64,000 nucleotides of DNA from Chlorobiota bacterium (lineage in GTDB: Bacteria; Bacteroidota; Bacteroidia; Bacteroidales; VadinHA17): assembly GCA_013152085.1 (NCBI GenBank), contig JAADHC010000030.1, positions 37,849-101,848 of the forward strand. The letters run 5' to 3'. The notes below the pieces were generated by a model. The model searched no databases, was not told the DNA's origin, and was given only the letters and a program-made list of their open reading frames with translations. Shown piece after piece: positions 34,157-42,181 of the stretch. Each line of letters opens with the position of its first letter. Positions within the stretch are counted from its first letter, which is position 1. The position numbers and the translations under genes are program-made.

Positions 34157-34175
34157 ATAAACAAAGCCATTCTGT

Positions 34176-35084
34176 TTGGATCAACCGCGTATCATATCCC
34201 TGTCACCCTGGGGCACCGGGGTTCTGGCTGAAACCGGCCTCGATCGGTGGCTGGTTGGGATTTCCCATAAATGCCGTGTTCCGGAGTCTGCCGGAAATCT
34301 CCCGGTGGTGACGAAACCCATGGAAAATGACCAGCCGCTGCCGGAGGATTTCTTACAGTTACCCAGACATTTTCCCACAATGATATTGTCTCCTTTTAAT
34401 GTTGATCCCGGGATACTGATATCGCTTAAACCTTCACATATTATTACGGAATCACTGTCTCCGGTTTGCAGGATTTCAGTAAATGATATTGAACAACAAT
34501 TATTCGAATGGCTTGGGTATAAGGTAAAGGTAGTTCATCTTTCGGATGCAAACCTGGGGGATATTTTCGGATCGGTAAAATCGGTGATCCATGCACTGGG
34601 ATTGCCTGACTCCAACATGACCGCATACGACAAATGCCGCAAACAACTTACCAAAGCGGGGAAAAAAATGGCTTCCAAAAAACACCAACCTCTTATAGGT
34701 GTTTTAATGAATTATTTTCCAGCCCGTTTTGCCGGACGTTATTTTTCAGAGCTGATACCGCTGGTAGGAGCCACTCCGCTCAACTGGCCTCATGATATCT
34801 GGATCCCAGATCCGGTGTATGCATATCCTGTTCCCCATAAGGTGATTGTAGCCGAGCCCGATACACCTCTTGAAAAACAACGGGAAAAACTGATTCGGTA
34901 TGCATCAAAAATTCTTTCTTTATGGGGCGTAAATTGCCGCATCAAATTTTATCCTGTTGATGGCCCGGATTTTTGGGATAAATCCTGTTCCGGACTTCTT
35001 ACAACGCTTGAAACGATCGGTGAAATTGTTTTGGATGACCCTAAACATCAACAGAGAAAAGGAACGGTCTGGGATCATTGGTAA
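34176..35084 (+). CDS. BtuF-like helical-backbone binding protein without signal peptide
   Basis: Protein of 302 residues. The opening RIISLSPWGTGVLAETGLDR followed by WLVGISHKC resembles BtuF/TroA-type binding proteins, and IRYASKILSLWGV with the later DGPDFWDKS fits the C-lobe. BtuF proteins bind vitamin B12 in the periplasm for an ABC importer. Here the frame starts at TTG 34176, right at the mature domain, with no signal peptide or lipobox. A promoter box 19 bases upstream leaves no room for a leader. So either it acts in the cytoplasm or the annotation of the family misleads. No ABC permease adjoins it. Confidence 0.6.
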   Translation: MDQPRIISLSPWGTGVLAETGLDRWLVGISHKCRVPESAGNLPVVTKPMENDQPLPEDFLQLPRHFPTMILSPFNVDPGILISLKPSHIITESLSPVCRISVNDIEQQLFEWLGYKVKVVHLSDANLGDIFGSVKSVIHALGLPDSNMTAYDKCRKQLTKAGKKMASKKHQPLIGVLMNYFPARFAGRYFSELIPLVGATPLNWPHDIWIPDPVYAYPVPHKVIVAEPDTPLEKQREKLIRYASKILSLWGVNCRIKFYPVDGPDFWDKSCSGLLTTLETIGEIVLDDPKHQQRKGTVWDHW

Positions 35085-35125
35085 CCCGTTTGCTTTTAAT
35101 ATTTGTTAACAATAAATCTCATATT

Positions 35126-35806
35126 ATGGAAACACGATCAGACTCGAACAACATGCAGAACCCGGGAATGCTTGCACCTGGTCTCGGCAATGCTTTTCAT
35201 CATGGCTGGGAAACCATGAAAAACCATTTTCTTGAATTACTTCTGGTTATATTAGTGGTCATTGTGGCACAAATTCCCACGGGCCTGTCAGGGGTCGGTG
35301 AATCGGCAGGGTTCTCCCCACTGACAGGTTTATTGCAGGTATTTGTTTTAGCATATGGAATATTGGTGCTGGCTCCTGTAAGTTATGGTTCTCACTGGCT
35401 TTTCCTTAGAGCAGCCCGGAACGAACACTTCCAAACAACCGAAGTGTTTGAAGGATTTAAACTCTGGCAGCAGGTGGTATTGGCAAATATTCTTGTTGCG
35501 GCGATTGTTATCGCCGGGATTATTCTGCTGGTTATTCCCGGTATTGTTTTTGCCTGCAAACTGGTTTTTGTCCCTTACCTGGTGATGGACAAAAAACTGG
35601 ATGCCGTAGAAGCCGTGAAGAAAAGCTGGAAGATGACGACGGGACACGGATGGACCGTCTTTTTCATGGGCTTATTGTCCTTTTTTATTGTTCTTGCAGG
35701 ACTGATCCTGCTGATTGTGGGTGTTATTCCGGCAGCGATATGGATCAGTGCCTCCTTTGCATCATTATATCATGCTGTGGATCAGGAGGAGAAAGAAAAA
35801 ACCTGA
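35126..35806 (+). CDS. Polytopic membrane protein, DUF975-like
   Basis: Membrane protein of 226 residues with about five hydrophobic helices: LLLVILVVIVAQIP, VFVLAYGILVLAPV, ILVAAIVIAGIILLVIPG, FMGLLSFFIVLAGLILLIVG and AIWISASFASLYHAV. Between helices it has KLVFVPYLVMDKKLDAVEAV followed by KKSWKMTTGH, a pattern common in DUF975/GDPD-anchor-type membrane proteins of unknown function. ATG at 35126 is preferred; the frame can be extended to 35078 but that overlaps the upstream gene. It follows the BtuF-like gene by 41 bases. No catalytic motif is visible. Confidence 0.65.
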   Translation: METRSDSNNMQNPGMLAPGLGNAFHHGWETMKNHFLELLLVILVVIVAQIPTGLSGVGESAGFSPLTGLLQVFVLAYGILVLAPVSYGSHWLFLRAARNEHFQTTEVFEGFKLWQQVVLANILVAAIVIAGIILLVIPGIVFACKLVFVPYLVMDKKLDAVEAVKKSWKMTTGHGWTVFFMGLLSFFIVLAGLILLIVGVIPAAIWISASFASLYHAVDQEEKEKT

Positions 35807-35818
35807 GGAACCGTTTTA

Positions 35819-36910
35819 TTAGTCAGGTAAAGCAGGATAATCAATGTACCCCTTTGGCCCCTGTGTATAAAATGTCGACTCATCCGCCTCTGCCAGCGGA
35901 GCACCACGGGCAAACCGCTCCGGCAGATCAGGGTTGGAGATGAACAGTTTGCCAAAAGCCACCAGGTCGGCAAAGCCCTCTTTAATGATCCTGTTTCCGG
36001 ACTCAAAAGTAAATCCTTTGTTAATCATTAATGTCCCCCGGTAGATCGGCCGGAAGTGTTTGGCAACCTCCGGATGACCCCAGGGATGCCCGGTAATGTC
36101 GGTAAAGGGTTCGGTAAGGTGGAGATAAGCAAGATCATAACCGTTGAGACGGTCAACAAGCCGGTCAAATAAGGAAATGGTTTCATCGTCAAGGTCAATT
36201 CCTTTATTGTTATGGAGGTAAGGATTAAGTCTTACAGCGGTTTTTTGCGGACTGATTTCCCGGGTAACCGCATCCAGGGTCTCCAGCAGAAAACGACATC
36301 GGTTTTCGATACTTCCGCCATAATTATCCGTTCTGATATTGGCACTTTTTGCCAGAAACTGGTGGAACAGGTATCCGTTGGCGGCATGGATTTCAACTCC
36401 GTCAAAATCTGCTTCGATGGCATTAAATGCAGCTTTCCTGAAGTCTTCGGTGGTGTGGTGTATTTCCTCAACAGTCATGGCTTTAGGCGTAACCGTGGGC
36501 TTCCGGCCTTTCAGTGTCCGCTGAATGGTCCCGGGATTGATAGCCGAAGGCCCCAATGGTTTATTTCCCCCCAGGAAATCGGGATGGGAAATACGCCCGA
36601 CATGCCATAGCTGACAAAAAAGAATGCCTCCGGCATCGTGTACTGCCCGGGTTACTTTTTTCCATCCTTCCACCTGCTTTGGGGAATATATTCCCGGGCT
36701 ATACGGATATCCAATTGCCATGGGTGAAACGGGTGATCCTTCGGAAATGATCAGTCCCGCCCCGGCCCGCTGCCGGTAATATTCGGCATGCAGGCTGGTA
36801 GGGGCCCAGTCCGGATTGTCCGCACGACAGCGGGTTAATGGCGCCATGATCACACGGTTTTTTAACCGTAAACGCCCTCTTTGATAAGGAGAGAGGAGGT
36901 GCGACTGCAA
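35819..36910 (-). CDS. Old yellow enzyme-type NADH:flavin oxidoreductase (alkene reductase)
   Basis: FMN enzyme of 363 residues with a TIM-barrel fold. Typical motifs are LKNRVIMAPLTRCRAD at 17-32, FCQLWHVGRISHP, DGVEIHAANGYLFHQFL with the substrate-binding His and Asn, DNYGGSIENRCRF and the terminal ADLVAFGKLFISNPDLPER. Family members reduce activated C=C bonds or nitro groups using NAD(P)H; the natural substrate is usually unknown. The gene lies 43 bases downstream of the Gfo/Idh/MocA gene across an AT-rich palindrome and overlaps nothing. It ends 12 bases from a convergent gene. Confidence 0.92.
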   Translation of the reverse strand: MQSHLLSPYQRGRLRLKNRVIMAPLTRCRADNPDWAPTSLHAEYYRQRAGAGLIISEGSPVSPMAIGYPYSPGIYSPKQVEGWKKVTRAVHDAGGILFCQLWHVGRISHPDFLGGNKPLGPSAINPGTIQRTLKGRKPTVTPKAMTVEEIHHTTEDFRKAAFNAIEADFDGVEIHAANGYLFHQFLAKSANIRTDNYGGSIENRCRFLLETLDAVTREISPQKTAVRLNPYLHNNKGIDLDDETISLFDRLVDRLNGYDLAYLHLTEPFTDITGHPWGHPEVAKHFRPIYRGTLMINKGFTFESGNRIIKEGFADLVAFGKLFISNPDLPERFARGAPLAEADESTFYTQGPKGYIDYPALPD

Positions 36911-36927
36911 AGTAATATATATTTAAT

Positions 36928-36945
36928 TATATATTATAATATATA
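36928..36945. repeat. AT-only perfect palindrome before the OYE gene
   Basis: Eighteen-base perfect palindrome built from A and T only (centre TTATAA at 36934-36939), within a 43-base AT-rich gap. Could be an operator, a promoter opening region or simply low-complexity DNA. Confidence 0.5.
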
Positions 36946-36953
36946 TAAAATTA

Positions 36954-38348
36954 TCAGGTAAGTTTCATTTTTTCGGCGTCCCAGTATACTGTTTTATGTC
37001 CGAAGTAACTCAGGTTGGCAAGTAAAGCGGCTCCGGCTGCGCGCAGTCCGTAAATGGGATCTTCGACAATAAAATCATTTCCGCGCATGGTTTCGAAGAA
37101 CCTGTGAAAATGATCATAATGTGCGCCGAGGTATCCCGGAGGAGCCTGAAAGACTGTCTCTTCGGGTATGCCGGGCACTGTTTTCCCGTATTTCCGGTCA
37201 TATTCTTCCCGGATAGCCTCCTGCATTTTTTCGGTATATGCTTTCAGCGAATACCCTGAAGGTTTCATTCCCGGTTTCCTGTTTTGTACGGTAACCTTGT
37301 TGGTGCCTACGTTGAGAACACCTTCGGAGCCGATCAGCCTGAAACCGCTACCGCCACCGTTACCGGCAACAAAATTGATACGTAAAATAGCGTTAAAAGC
37401 CGGATGCATGGAAGTTTCCGGGAAATCATAAAGGGCCATAAGGATATCCGGGACATCACGGCCGTCTTTCCAGTAACGGATGCCCCCGGTTGATCTGGCA
37501 GCAACGGGACCTTTTGATCCTGTAACGAAGTGGAGGGTTGAAAAAGAATGGACGAACAGGTCTCCGGCAACACCGGTGCCGTAATCCTGGTAATTCCGCC
37601 ATCTGAAAAAGCGAACCGGATCATAAGGTACTTTAGGGGCACTGTCCAGGAAAGTGTCGAAGTCGATGGTTTCGGGTGATGCATCCGGAGGTACAGGATA
37701 TTGCCAGGCTCCTTCGGAAGAGAAACGGTCATTAAAGATTTCTACCATAACCAGGTCTCCGATAGCTCCGGCCCGGAACATTTCCCGGGCTTTGGCATTT
37801 CCGACCGAAGACATTCCCTGGCTGCCTACCTGAAGAATGCCGGCGGTTTTTTTCCAAACATCGATCAGTTCATGGCCCTCTTCAATATACTTTATCATGG
37901 GTTTTTCAAGGTAAACGGCCTTTCCTGCATTTAAAGCAGCAATGGCAATGGTCTTATGCCAGTGGTCAGGGGCGGCAATGATCACGGCATCAATATCCTT
38001 ACGGGAAAGGATCTCGCGGTAGTCTCGGGTAGTAAAAACATCTTTGCCAAACAGTTCTTTGGCTCTTTCCAGGCGTCCCTGGTAAAGGTCACAGGCAGCA
38101 ACAAATTCCACACCGCTGACCTTGGTTGCAGTCAGGGAATCCCCGATACCCTGTATCCCGAATCCGATAGTAGCCAAACGGATTTTGTCGTTGGCAGAAA
38201 TTTTACGTTCCGGGTAAGTTTTTTTCATAAAAACAGGGGGTGTCCCCGAAACGGAACCGGGAATCAAAGAGGCAAATGATGCGGCCGCTGTACCCAGGGA
38301 AAGCTTTTTTACAAAATCCCTGCGGGATGAGGAAAGTTTTCTTTTCAT
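36954..38348 (-). CDS. Tat-exported Gfo/Idh/MocA-family oxidoreductase
   Basis: NAD(P)-dependent oxidoreductase of 464 residues. The N-terminus has a clean twin-arginine signal (SRRDFVKKLSLGTAAASFAS, RR at 9-10), so the protein is probably exported folded with bound cofactor. The Rossmann fold begins at IRLATIGFGIQGIGDS, and YLEKPM (with the catalytic-region Lys) is typical of the family. Exported members of this family are frequent in Bacteroidota and Planctomycetes and act on sugars or glycosides in the periplasm. It sits between a GH13 lipoprotein and an OYE reductase, so a role in carbohydrate breakdown is likely; the substrate is unknown. Confidence 0.88.
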   Translation of the reverse strand: MKRKLSSSRRDFVKKLSLGTAAASFASLIPGSVSGTPPVFMKKTYPERKISANDKIRLATIGFGIQGIGDSLTATKVSGVEFVAACDLYQGRLERAKELFGKDVFTTRDYREILSRKDIDAVIIAAPDHWHKTIAIAALNAGKAVYLEKPMIKYIEEGHELIDVWKKTAGILQVGSQGMSSVGNAKAREMFRAGAIGDLVMVEIFNDRFSSEGAWQYPVPPDASPETIDFDTFLDSAPKVPYDPVRFFRWRNYQDYGTGVAGDLFVHSFSTLHFVTGSKGPVAARSTGGIRYWKDGRDVPDILMALYDFPETSMHPAFNAILRINFVAGNGGGSGFRLIGSEGVLNVGTNKVTVQNRKPGMKPSGYSLKAYTEKMQEAIREEYDRKYGKTVPGIPEETVFQAPPGYLGAHYDHFHRFFETMRGNDFIVEDPIYGLRAAGAALLANLSYFGHKTVYWDAEKMKLT

Positions 38349-38388
38349 GATGATGAAATTTAAAGTGTTACTTTAATATAAATACATA

Positions 38389-38406
38389 AATTATAATCTT
38401 ATAATT
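38389..38406. repeat. AT-rich inverted repeat upstream of the Gfo/Idh/MocA gene
   Basis: AATTATAA and TTATAATT flank a two-base centre, in the 68-base gap between the GH13 stop and the oxidoreductase start. A possible operator; no poly-T follows on the minus strand that would make it a terminator. Confidence 0.4.
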
Positions 38407-38416
38407 ATATAAAATA

Positions 38417-39820
38417 TTATTTGTCATCAGGGTTTTCTACAATGATCCGGTAGTCCCAGGGTTTCAGATCGAATGTTTGGGGTGCCGTTAAAGAGAACGG
38501 TTCTCCGGTAATATAATTCGTGAAATGATCCCCGGTAAATGGTAAATCGACATCCACACTACATGAATCTGCTGAAAGATTTAGCAAAACCATCACTTTT
38601 GAATCTGTTTTTTCACGGGTATAACACAGCACCTTTTCTGGCTGTGTATGACTGATGGCTTTCCATTCCCCGCCATCGAGACCGTTCCACAAGGCCTGTT
38701 GTTCTTTTTTCAGAGCGATCAGTTTTGAATAGAATCCTGTCCAGGGAGAATCCTTCCAGACAATGGTATCCTTTTCAAAAAAGCGGAGTCGTTTATCCAG
38801 ACCAATCTCCTGCCCCGAATAGATCAGGGGCATACCTGGTACGGTAAACATTAAAACCGCCAGTGGTTTTACAGCATTACCGTATCGCTCAAAAACCGTT
38901 CCGTTCCATGAGTTTTCGTCATGATTTGTTAAACAGTTTAGTTTGTATGCCCATACCGGAAAGATCCTTTTCTGCTTTTCAAAATATCTTACCAGTGCCT
39001 CTGCATTCTTTTCTCCTCTGGCCACCTCTTCTGTAAGGTGCATTAACTCCCACGCATAGTTCATGTCAAAGGCTTTGTTCAGGAACTCCGTATGTCCTTC
39101 ATCTTCTGCCAGCATAAAAACGGGTTTAATTCCTTCAAGCACGGTCCGGACAGAATCCCAGAATTCCACAGGTATCTGGCCGGGATAATCACACCGGAAT
39201 CCATCCACACCGGTTTCAGTGACCCAGTATTTCATGGCGTCTGTCATTCCCTTCCATAAACCATGATTGCTATAGTCCAATTGTATTACATCGGTCCAGT
39301 CATAGGGTGAAACAAAATTCCCCGAAGAGTCATGATCATACCAATCCGGATGTTCACTTGTCCAGTGATGGTCCCAGGCAGTATGATTGGGGACCCAGTC
39401 AATCAGTACATGCATTCCCCGGCTATGTGCCTCTTCAACGATCTTTTTAAAGTCATCGAGGGTTCCAAATGCCGGATTTACGGAAGTATAATCCCGTATG
39501 GAATAATAACTTCCCAACAATCCTTTCCGGTTTATTTCACCAATAGGGTAAATGGGCATAAACCAGAGTATATCCGTTCCCAGTTTTTCCAGCCGGTCAA
39601 GGTGAGGCAGAAAAGCTGTAAATGTTCCTTCGGGAGTATACTGCCGGATATTGACCTCGTACAGGGTAGCCCTTTTTGCCCATGAAGGATGTTCCGGCCC
39701 CTGAGTTGTTGTTCTTTTGCTTTCAGTGGCCGGATTACAGGACATCAGCAGGATAAAAACCAGGACAATAAAAAGGTTTAAATAACGTGATAAAAGCAAT
39801 TGTTTTTCTGATGTTTTCAT
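38417..39820 (-). CDS. GH13 alpha-amylase-family lipoprotein
   Basis: Glycoside hydrolase of 467 residues. A lipoprotein signal ends in LLMSC with Cys28 acylated. The catalytic barrel shows the four GH13 regions: DWVPNH (141-146), GFRCD with nucleophile Asp211, AED with acid/base Glu239, and LTNHDE with Asp301. The domain is compact, with no obvious starch-binding module. Lipidation places it at the outer-membrane surface or periplasm, where it would cut alpha-glucans into maltose or short maltodextrins for the transporter and GH65 enzyme encoded just upstream. It follows the esterase gene by 43 bases. Confidence 0.92.
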   Translation of the reverse strand: MKTSEKQLLLSRYLNLFIVLVFILLMSCNPATESKRTTTQGPEHPSWAKRATLYEVNIRQYTPEGTFTAFLPHLDRLEKLGTDILWFMPIYPIGEINRKGLLGSYYSIRDYTSVNPAFGTLDDFKKIVEEAHSRGMHVLIDWVPNHTAWDHHWTSEHPDWYDHDSSGNFVSPYDWTDVIQLDYSNHGLWKGMTDAMKYWVTETGVDGFRCDYPGQIPVEFWDSVRTVLEGIKPVFMLAEDEGHTEFLNKAFDMNYAWELMHLTEEVARGEKNAEALVRYFEKQKRIFPVWAYKLNCLTNHDENSWNGTVFERYGNAVKPLAVLMFTVPGMPLIYSGQEIGLDKRLRFFEKDTIVWKDSPWTGFYSKLIALKKEQQALWNGLDGGEWKAISHTQPEKVLCYTREKTDSKVMVLLNLSADSCSVDVDLPFTGDHFTNYITGEPFSLTAPQTFDLKPWDYRIIVENPDDK

Positions 39821-39863
39821 AGTGATTTTGTTATAATGATGCAGCCATAAAATAGTCTAATCC

Positions 39864-40595
39864 TTATTTTGTTTGCTGTAACAGCCATTCATAAATATTT
39901 GGATTACTATAGGTTTTATCCCATACATTATGCCCGGCGTTTGGATAAATAGTCAGTTTTGCTTTGCCACCGGCCCGGTTTACAGCATCAACCATCTCCC
40001 TGGATGCGGATACAGGAACTACCTGATCCTTAGCTCCATGGAATGCCCAAACGGATTTCCCGGCAAGATACACCGCTTGCGTAGTATCTCCACCGCCGCT
40101 TATGGGAACAATGGCAGCAAAACGATCGGGAAACTGCGTGGCAAAATCCCAGGCACCAAATCCCCCCATACTCTTCCCTGTCAGATAGATCCGGTTTGGG
40201 TCAACCTGTAAGATACCAATAACTTTCTGAACAAACTGATTCAGTTCAATAGGATTCCAACGGTTTTTTGGCAGGCATTGCGGAGAAAGAATGATCATTG
40301 GAAAATCTCTTTTTACGGCTTCCATAGGGGGACCGGCTTTTTTAATCAATGAAGGATTTGTGCCCCGCTCACTGGCTCCGTGCAGGTAAATGAGGAGAGG
40401 CCAGGATTTATCCGGTTGTGACAGGTAATGAACGGGAAGATAGATCAGGAAACGGTTATTCAGAGAAATGAAACTTTCTCCCCACAATGTATAAACGTGT
40501 TGTCCTTCAGATAATGCCGGTGTAAGATCCTGTTTACTAACGGGAAGCATCAGAACAAAAACCGAAATGATTAAAAGAAAAAATTGTGCCATCAT
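39864..40595 (-). CDS. Secreted alpha/beta-hydrolase (PHB-depolymerase/esterase-like)
   Basis: Exported hydrolase of 243 residues with a signal peptide (MMAQFFLLIISVFVLMLPVS). The catalytic triad can be read as Ser142 in TGKSMGGFG, Asp190 in FHGAKDQVVP and His222 in PNAGHNVWD. The oxyanion-loop segment is LLIYLHGASERG. This matches the small phospholipase/carboxylesterase and feruloyl-esterase-like group, often found in polysaccharide loci, where it removes acyl groups from glycans. It is encoded just upstream of the GH13 gene on the same strand; a 423-base gap separates it from the aldolase gene. Substrate not determinable. Confidence 0.88.
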   Translation of the reverse strand: MMAQFFLLIISVFVLMLPVSKQDLTPALSEGQHVYTLWGESFISLNNRFLIYLPVHYLSQPDKSWPLLIYLHGASERGTNPSLIKKAGPPMEAVKRDFPMIILSPQCLPKNRWNPIELNQFVQKVIGILQVDPNRIYLTGKSMGGFGAWDFATQFPDRFAAIVPISGGGDTTQAVYLAGKSVWAFHGAKDQVVPVSASREMVDAVNRAGGKAKLTIYPNAGHNVWDKTYSNPNIYEWLLQQTK

Positions 40596-41018
40596 ATTGG
40601 ATTTTATCGAATAAATATAAGGAAAATCTTCTGATAAACTTTTATATTACGGGATGTTGTTACCCGATTCTTTCCCGGAATATCTTTCGGATACTTTCCC
40701 CTGTTTTTTAGAAGAGATCAGAAAAAACGGATCTACCTGAGATCTTGCTCTATGATGACAATCTGGAAGACTCTCCCTTTTGCCATTGGGCACATACGGC
40801 AAAAAAGAGATGCTACCCTTACAAATACAAATGGGGAACAAGCAGTGTTCATTATATGGATGTTAACGCCCTGGTGAATGCAGACCATACCGGAACGGTA
40901 CAGTTGATCCTGCCTTACGAAGATCAGATTTTTAATAAAGCAGAAGTATTGATGGATTCCTGGCGGAAGAAAAAATCAACCCTGCTGAAATGGCGGCTTT
41001 TTAATTGGTTTTGTTTGA
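40596..41018. other. 423-base gap with no convincing gene
   Basis: The gap lies between the esterase start and the aldolase stop. One plus-strand frame is open from 40745 to 41044 (99 residues, including DVNALVNADHTGTVQLILPY), but it starts without a visible ribosome site, runs into the aldolase gene and resembles nothing I know. A decayed gene is possible. The esterase promoter should lie near 40600-40650; AT-rich sequence there fits. Confidence 0.4.
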
Positions 41019-42092
41019 TTATGTATTCCGGTTCATGGCGTTGAGGTCTACAAATGCCTCGGTAAGACGTTCGATAAATTTTTCCTCACCGGCACGAAGC
41101 CATTTTCGCGGATCATAATATTTTTTATTCGGTTTGTCTTCCCCTTCGGGATTGCCGATCTGGCCCTGGAGGTAATCTTTATATTGCTCGTAATAACCTT
41201 TAACGCCATTCCAGAAAGCCCATTGCATATCGGTATCCAGATTCATTTTTACCACGCCATAGGATATGGCTTCTTTGATTTTGGATTTTTCAGAACCGGA
41301 ACCACCATGGAATACAAAATTTACCGGTTTTTCAGCCGTGCCAAATTTCTTTTGTATAAATTCCTGAGAGTTTTTCAGGATGATCGGTTCGAGATGGACA
41401 TTTCCCGGCTTGTAAACACCATGAACATTTCCGAAAGCAGCAGCAATCGTAAAATGCGGGCTTACTTCCAGAAGGGTTTCATAGGCATAGCTAACCTCTT
41501 CAGGTTGGGTATATAACTTCGAATTGTCTATTCCGGAATGATCAACCCCATCTTCTTCACCTCCGGTAACACCCAGTTCAATTTCCAGAGTCATACCAAT
41601 TTTGTGCATCCGTTCCAGGTAAGATTTGCTGATGGTGACATTTTCTTTAATAGGCTCGACAGACAGATCCAGCATGTGAGAACTGAAAAGCGGTTTACCG
41701 TTCTGTGCATAAAATTTTTCTCCGGCATCCAACAAACCGTCAATCCAGGGTAAAAGTTTTTTAGCCGCATGGTCGGTATGGATAACGACGGGAATTCCGT
41801 ATTTTTCGGCCAGATAGTGAATATGCTGTGCTCCTGATACGGCTCCGGCTATCGAAGCTTCCTGATTGTCATTACTGATCCCTTTCCCGGCATAAAATGC
41901 AGCACCTCCGTTCGAAAACTGAACGATCACCGGGGAATTAACCCTCTTGGCCGTTTCCAGCACTGCATTAACAGAATCTGTACCAACAACATTCACCGCT
42001 GGTAGTGCAAAATCGTTCTCTTTGGCGTAAGCAAAAAGATCTGAAACTTCATTTCCGGAAAGTACGCCCGGTTTGAATTTCTTAGTACTCAT
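41019..42092 (-). CDS. fbaA: Class II fructose-bisphosphate aldolase
   Basis: Zinc-dependent aldolase of 357 residues (E. coli FbaA 359) that splits fructose 1,6-bisphosphate into dihydroxyacetone phosphate and glyceraldehyde 3-phosphate. Visible motifs are ALPAVNVVGTDSVNAVLE, the metal and catalytic segment VIHTDHAAKK, TLEIELGVTGGEEDGVDHSG, and VFHGGSGSEKSKIKEA near the second metal site. It lies 89 bases downstream of the GH65 gene on the same strand, so it may be co-expressed with sugar uptake, feeding maltose-derived hexose into glycolysis. Confidence 0.96.
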   Translation of the reverse strand: MSTKKFKPGVLSGNEVSDLFAYAKENDFALPAVNVVGTDSVNAVLETAKRVNSPVIVQFSNGGAAFYAGKGISNDNQEASIAGAVSGAQHIHYLAEKYGIPVVIHTDHAAKKLLPWIDGLLDAGEKFYAQNGKPLFSSHMLDLSVEPIKENVTISKSYLERMHKIGMTLEIELGVTGGEEDGVDHSGIDNSKLYTQPEEVSYAYETLLEVSPHFTIAAAFGNVHGVYKPGNVHLEPIILKNSQEFIQKKFGTAEKPVNFVFHGGSGSEKSKIKEAISYGVVKMNLDTDMQWAFWNGVKGYYEQYKDYLQGQIGNPEGEDKPNKKYYDPRKWLRAGEEKFIERLTEAFVDLNAMNRNT

Positions 42093-42181
42093 AATAAAGG
42101 TATGTTTTAATAAATTAATAATTTACGGTGTATAATAGCTCTGTAAAATTATAACAAATATCCGTATGCAGAGGAGATTTT

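Noticed and set aside
40745..41044. 99-codon plus-strand frame in the gap before the aldolase gene.
   Set aside because: It overlaps the aldolase 3' end, has no clear start signal and matches no family I know; kept only as a note on the gap.
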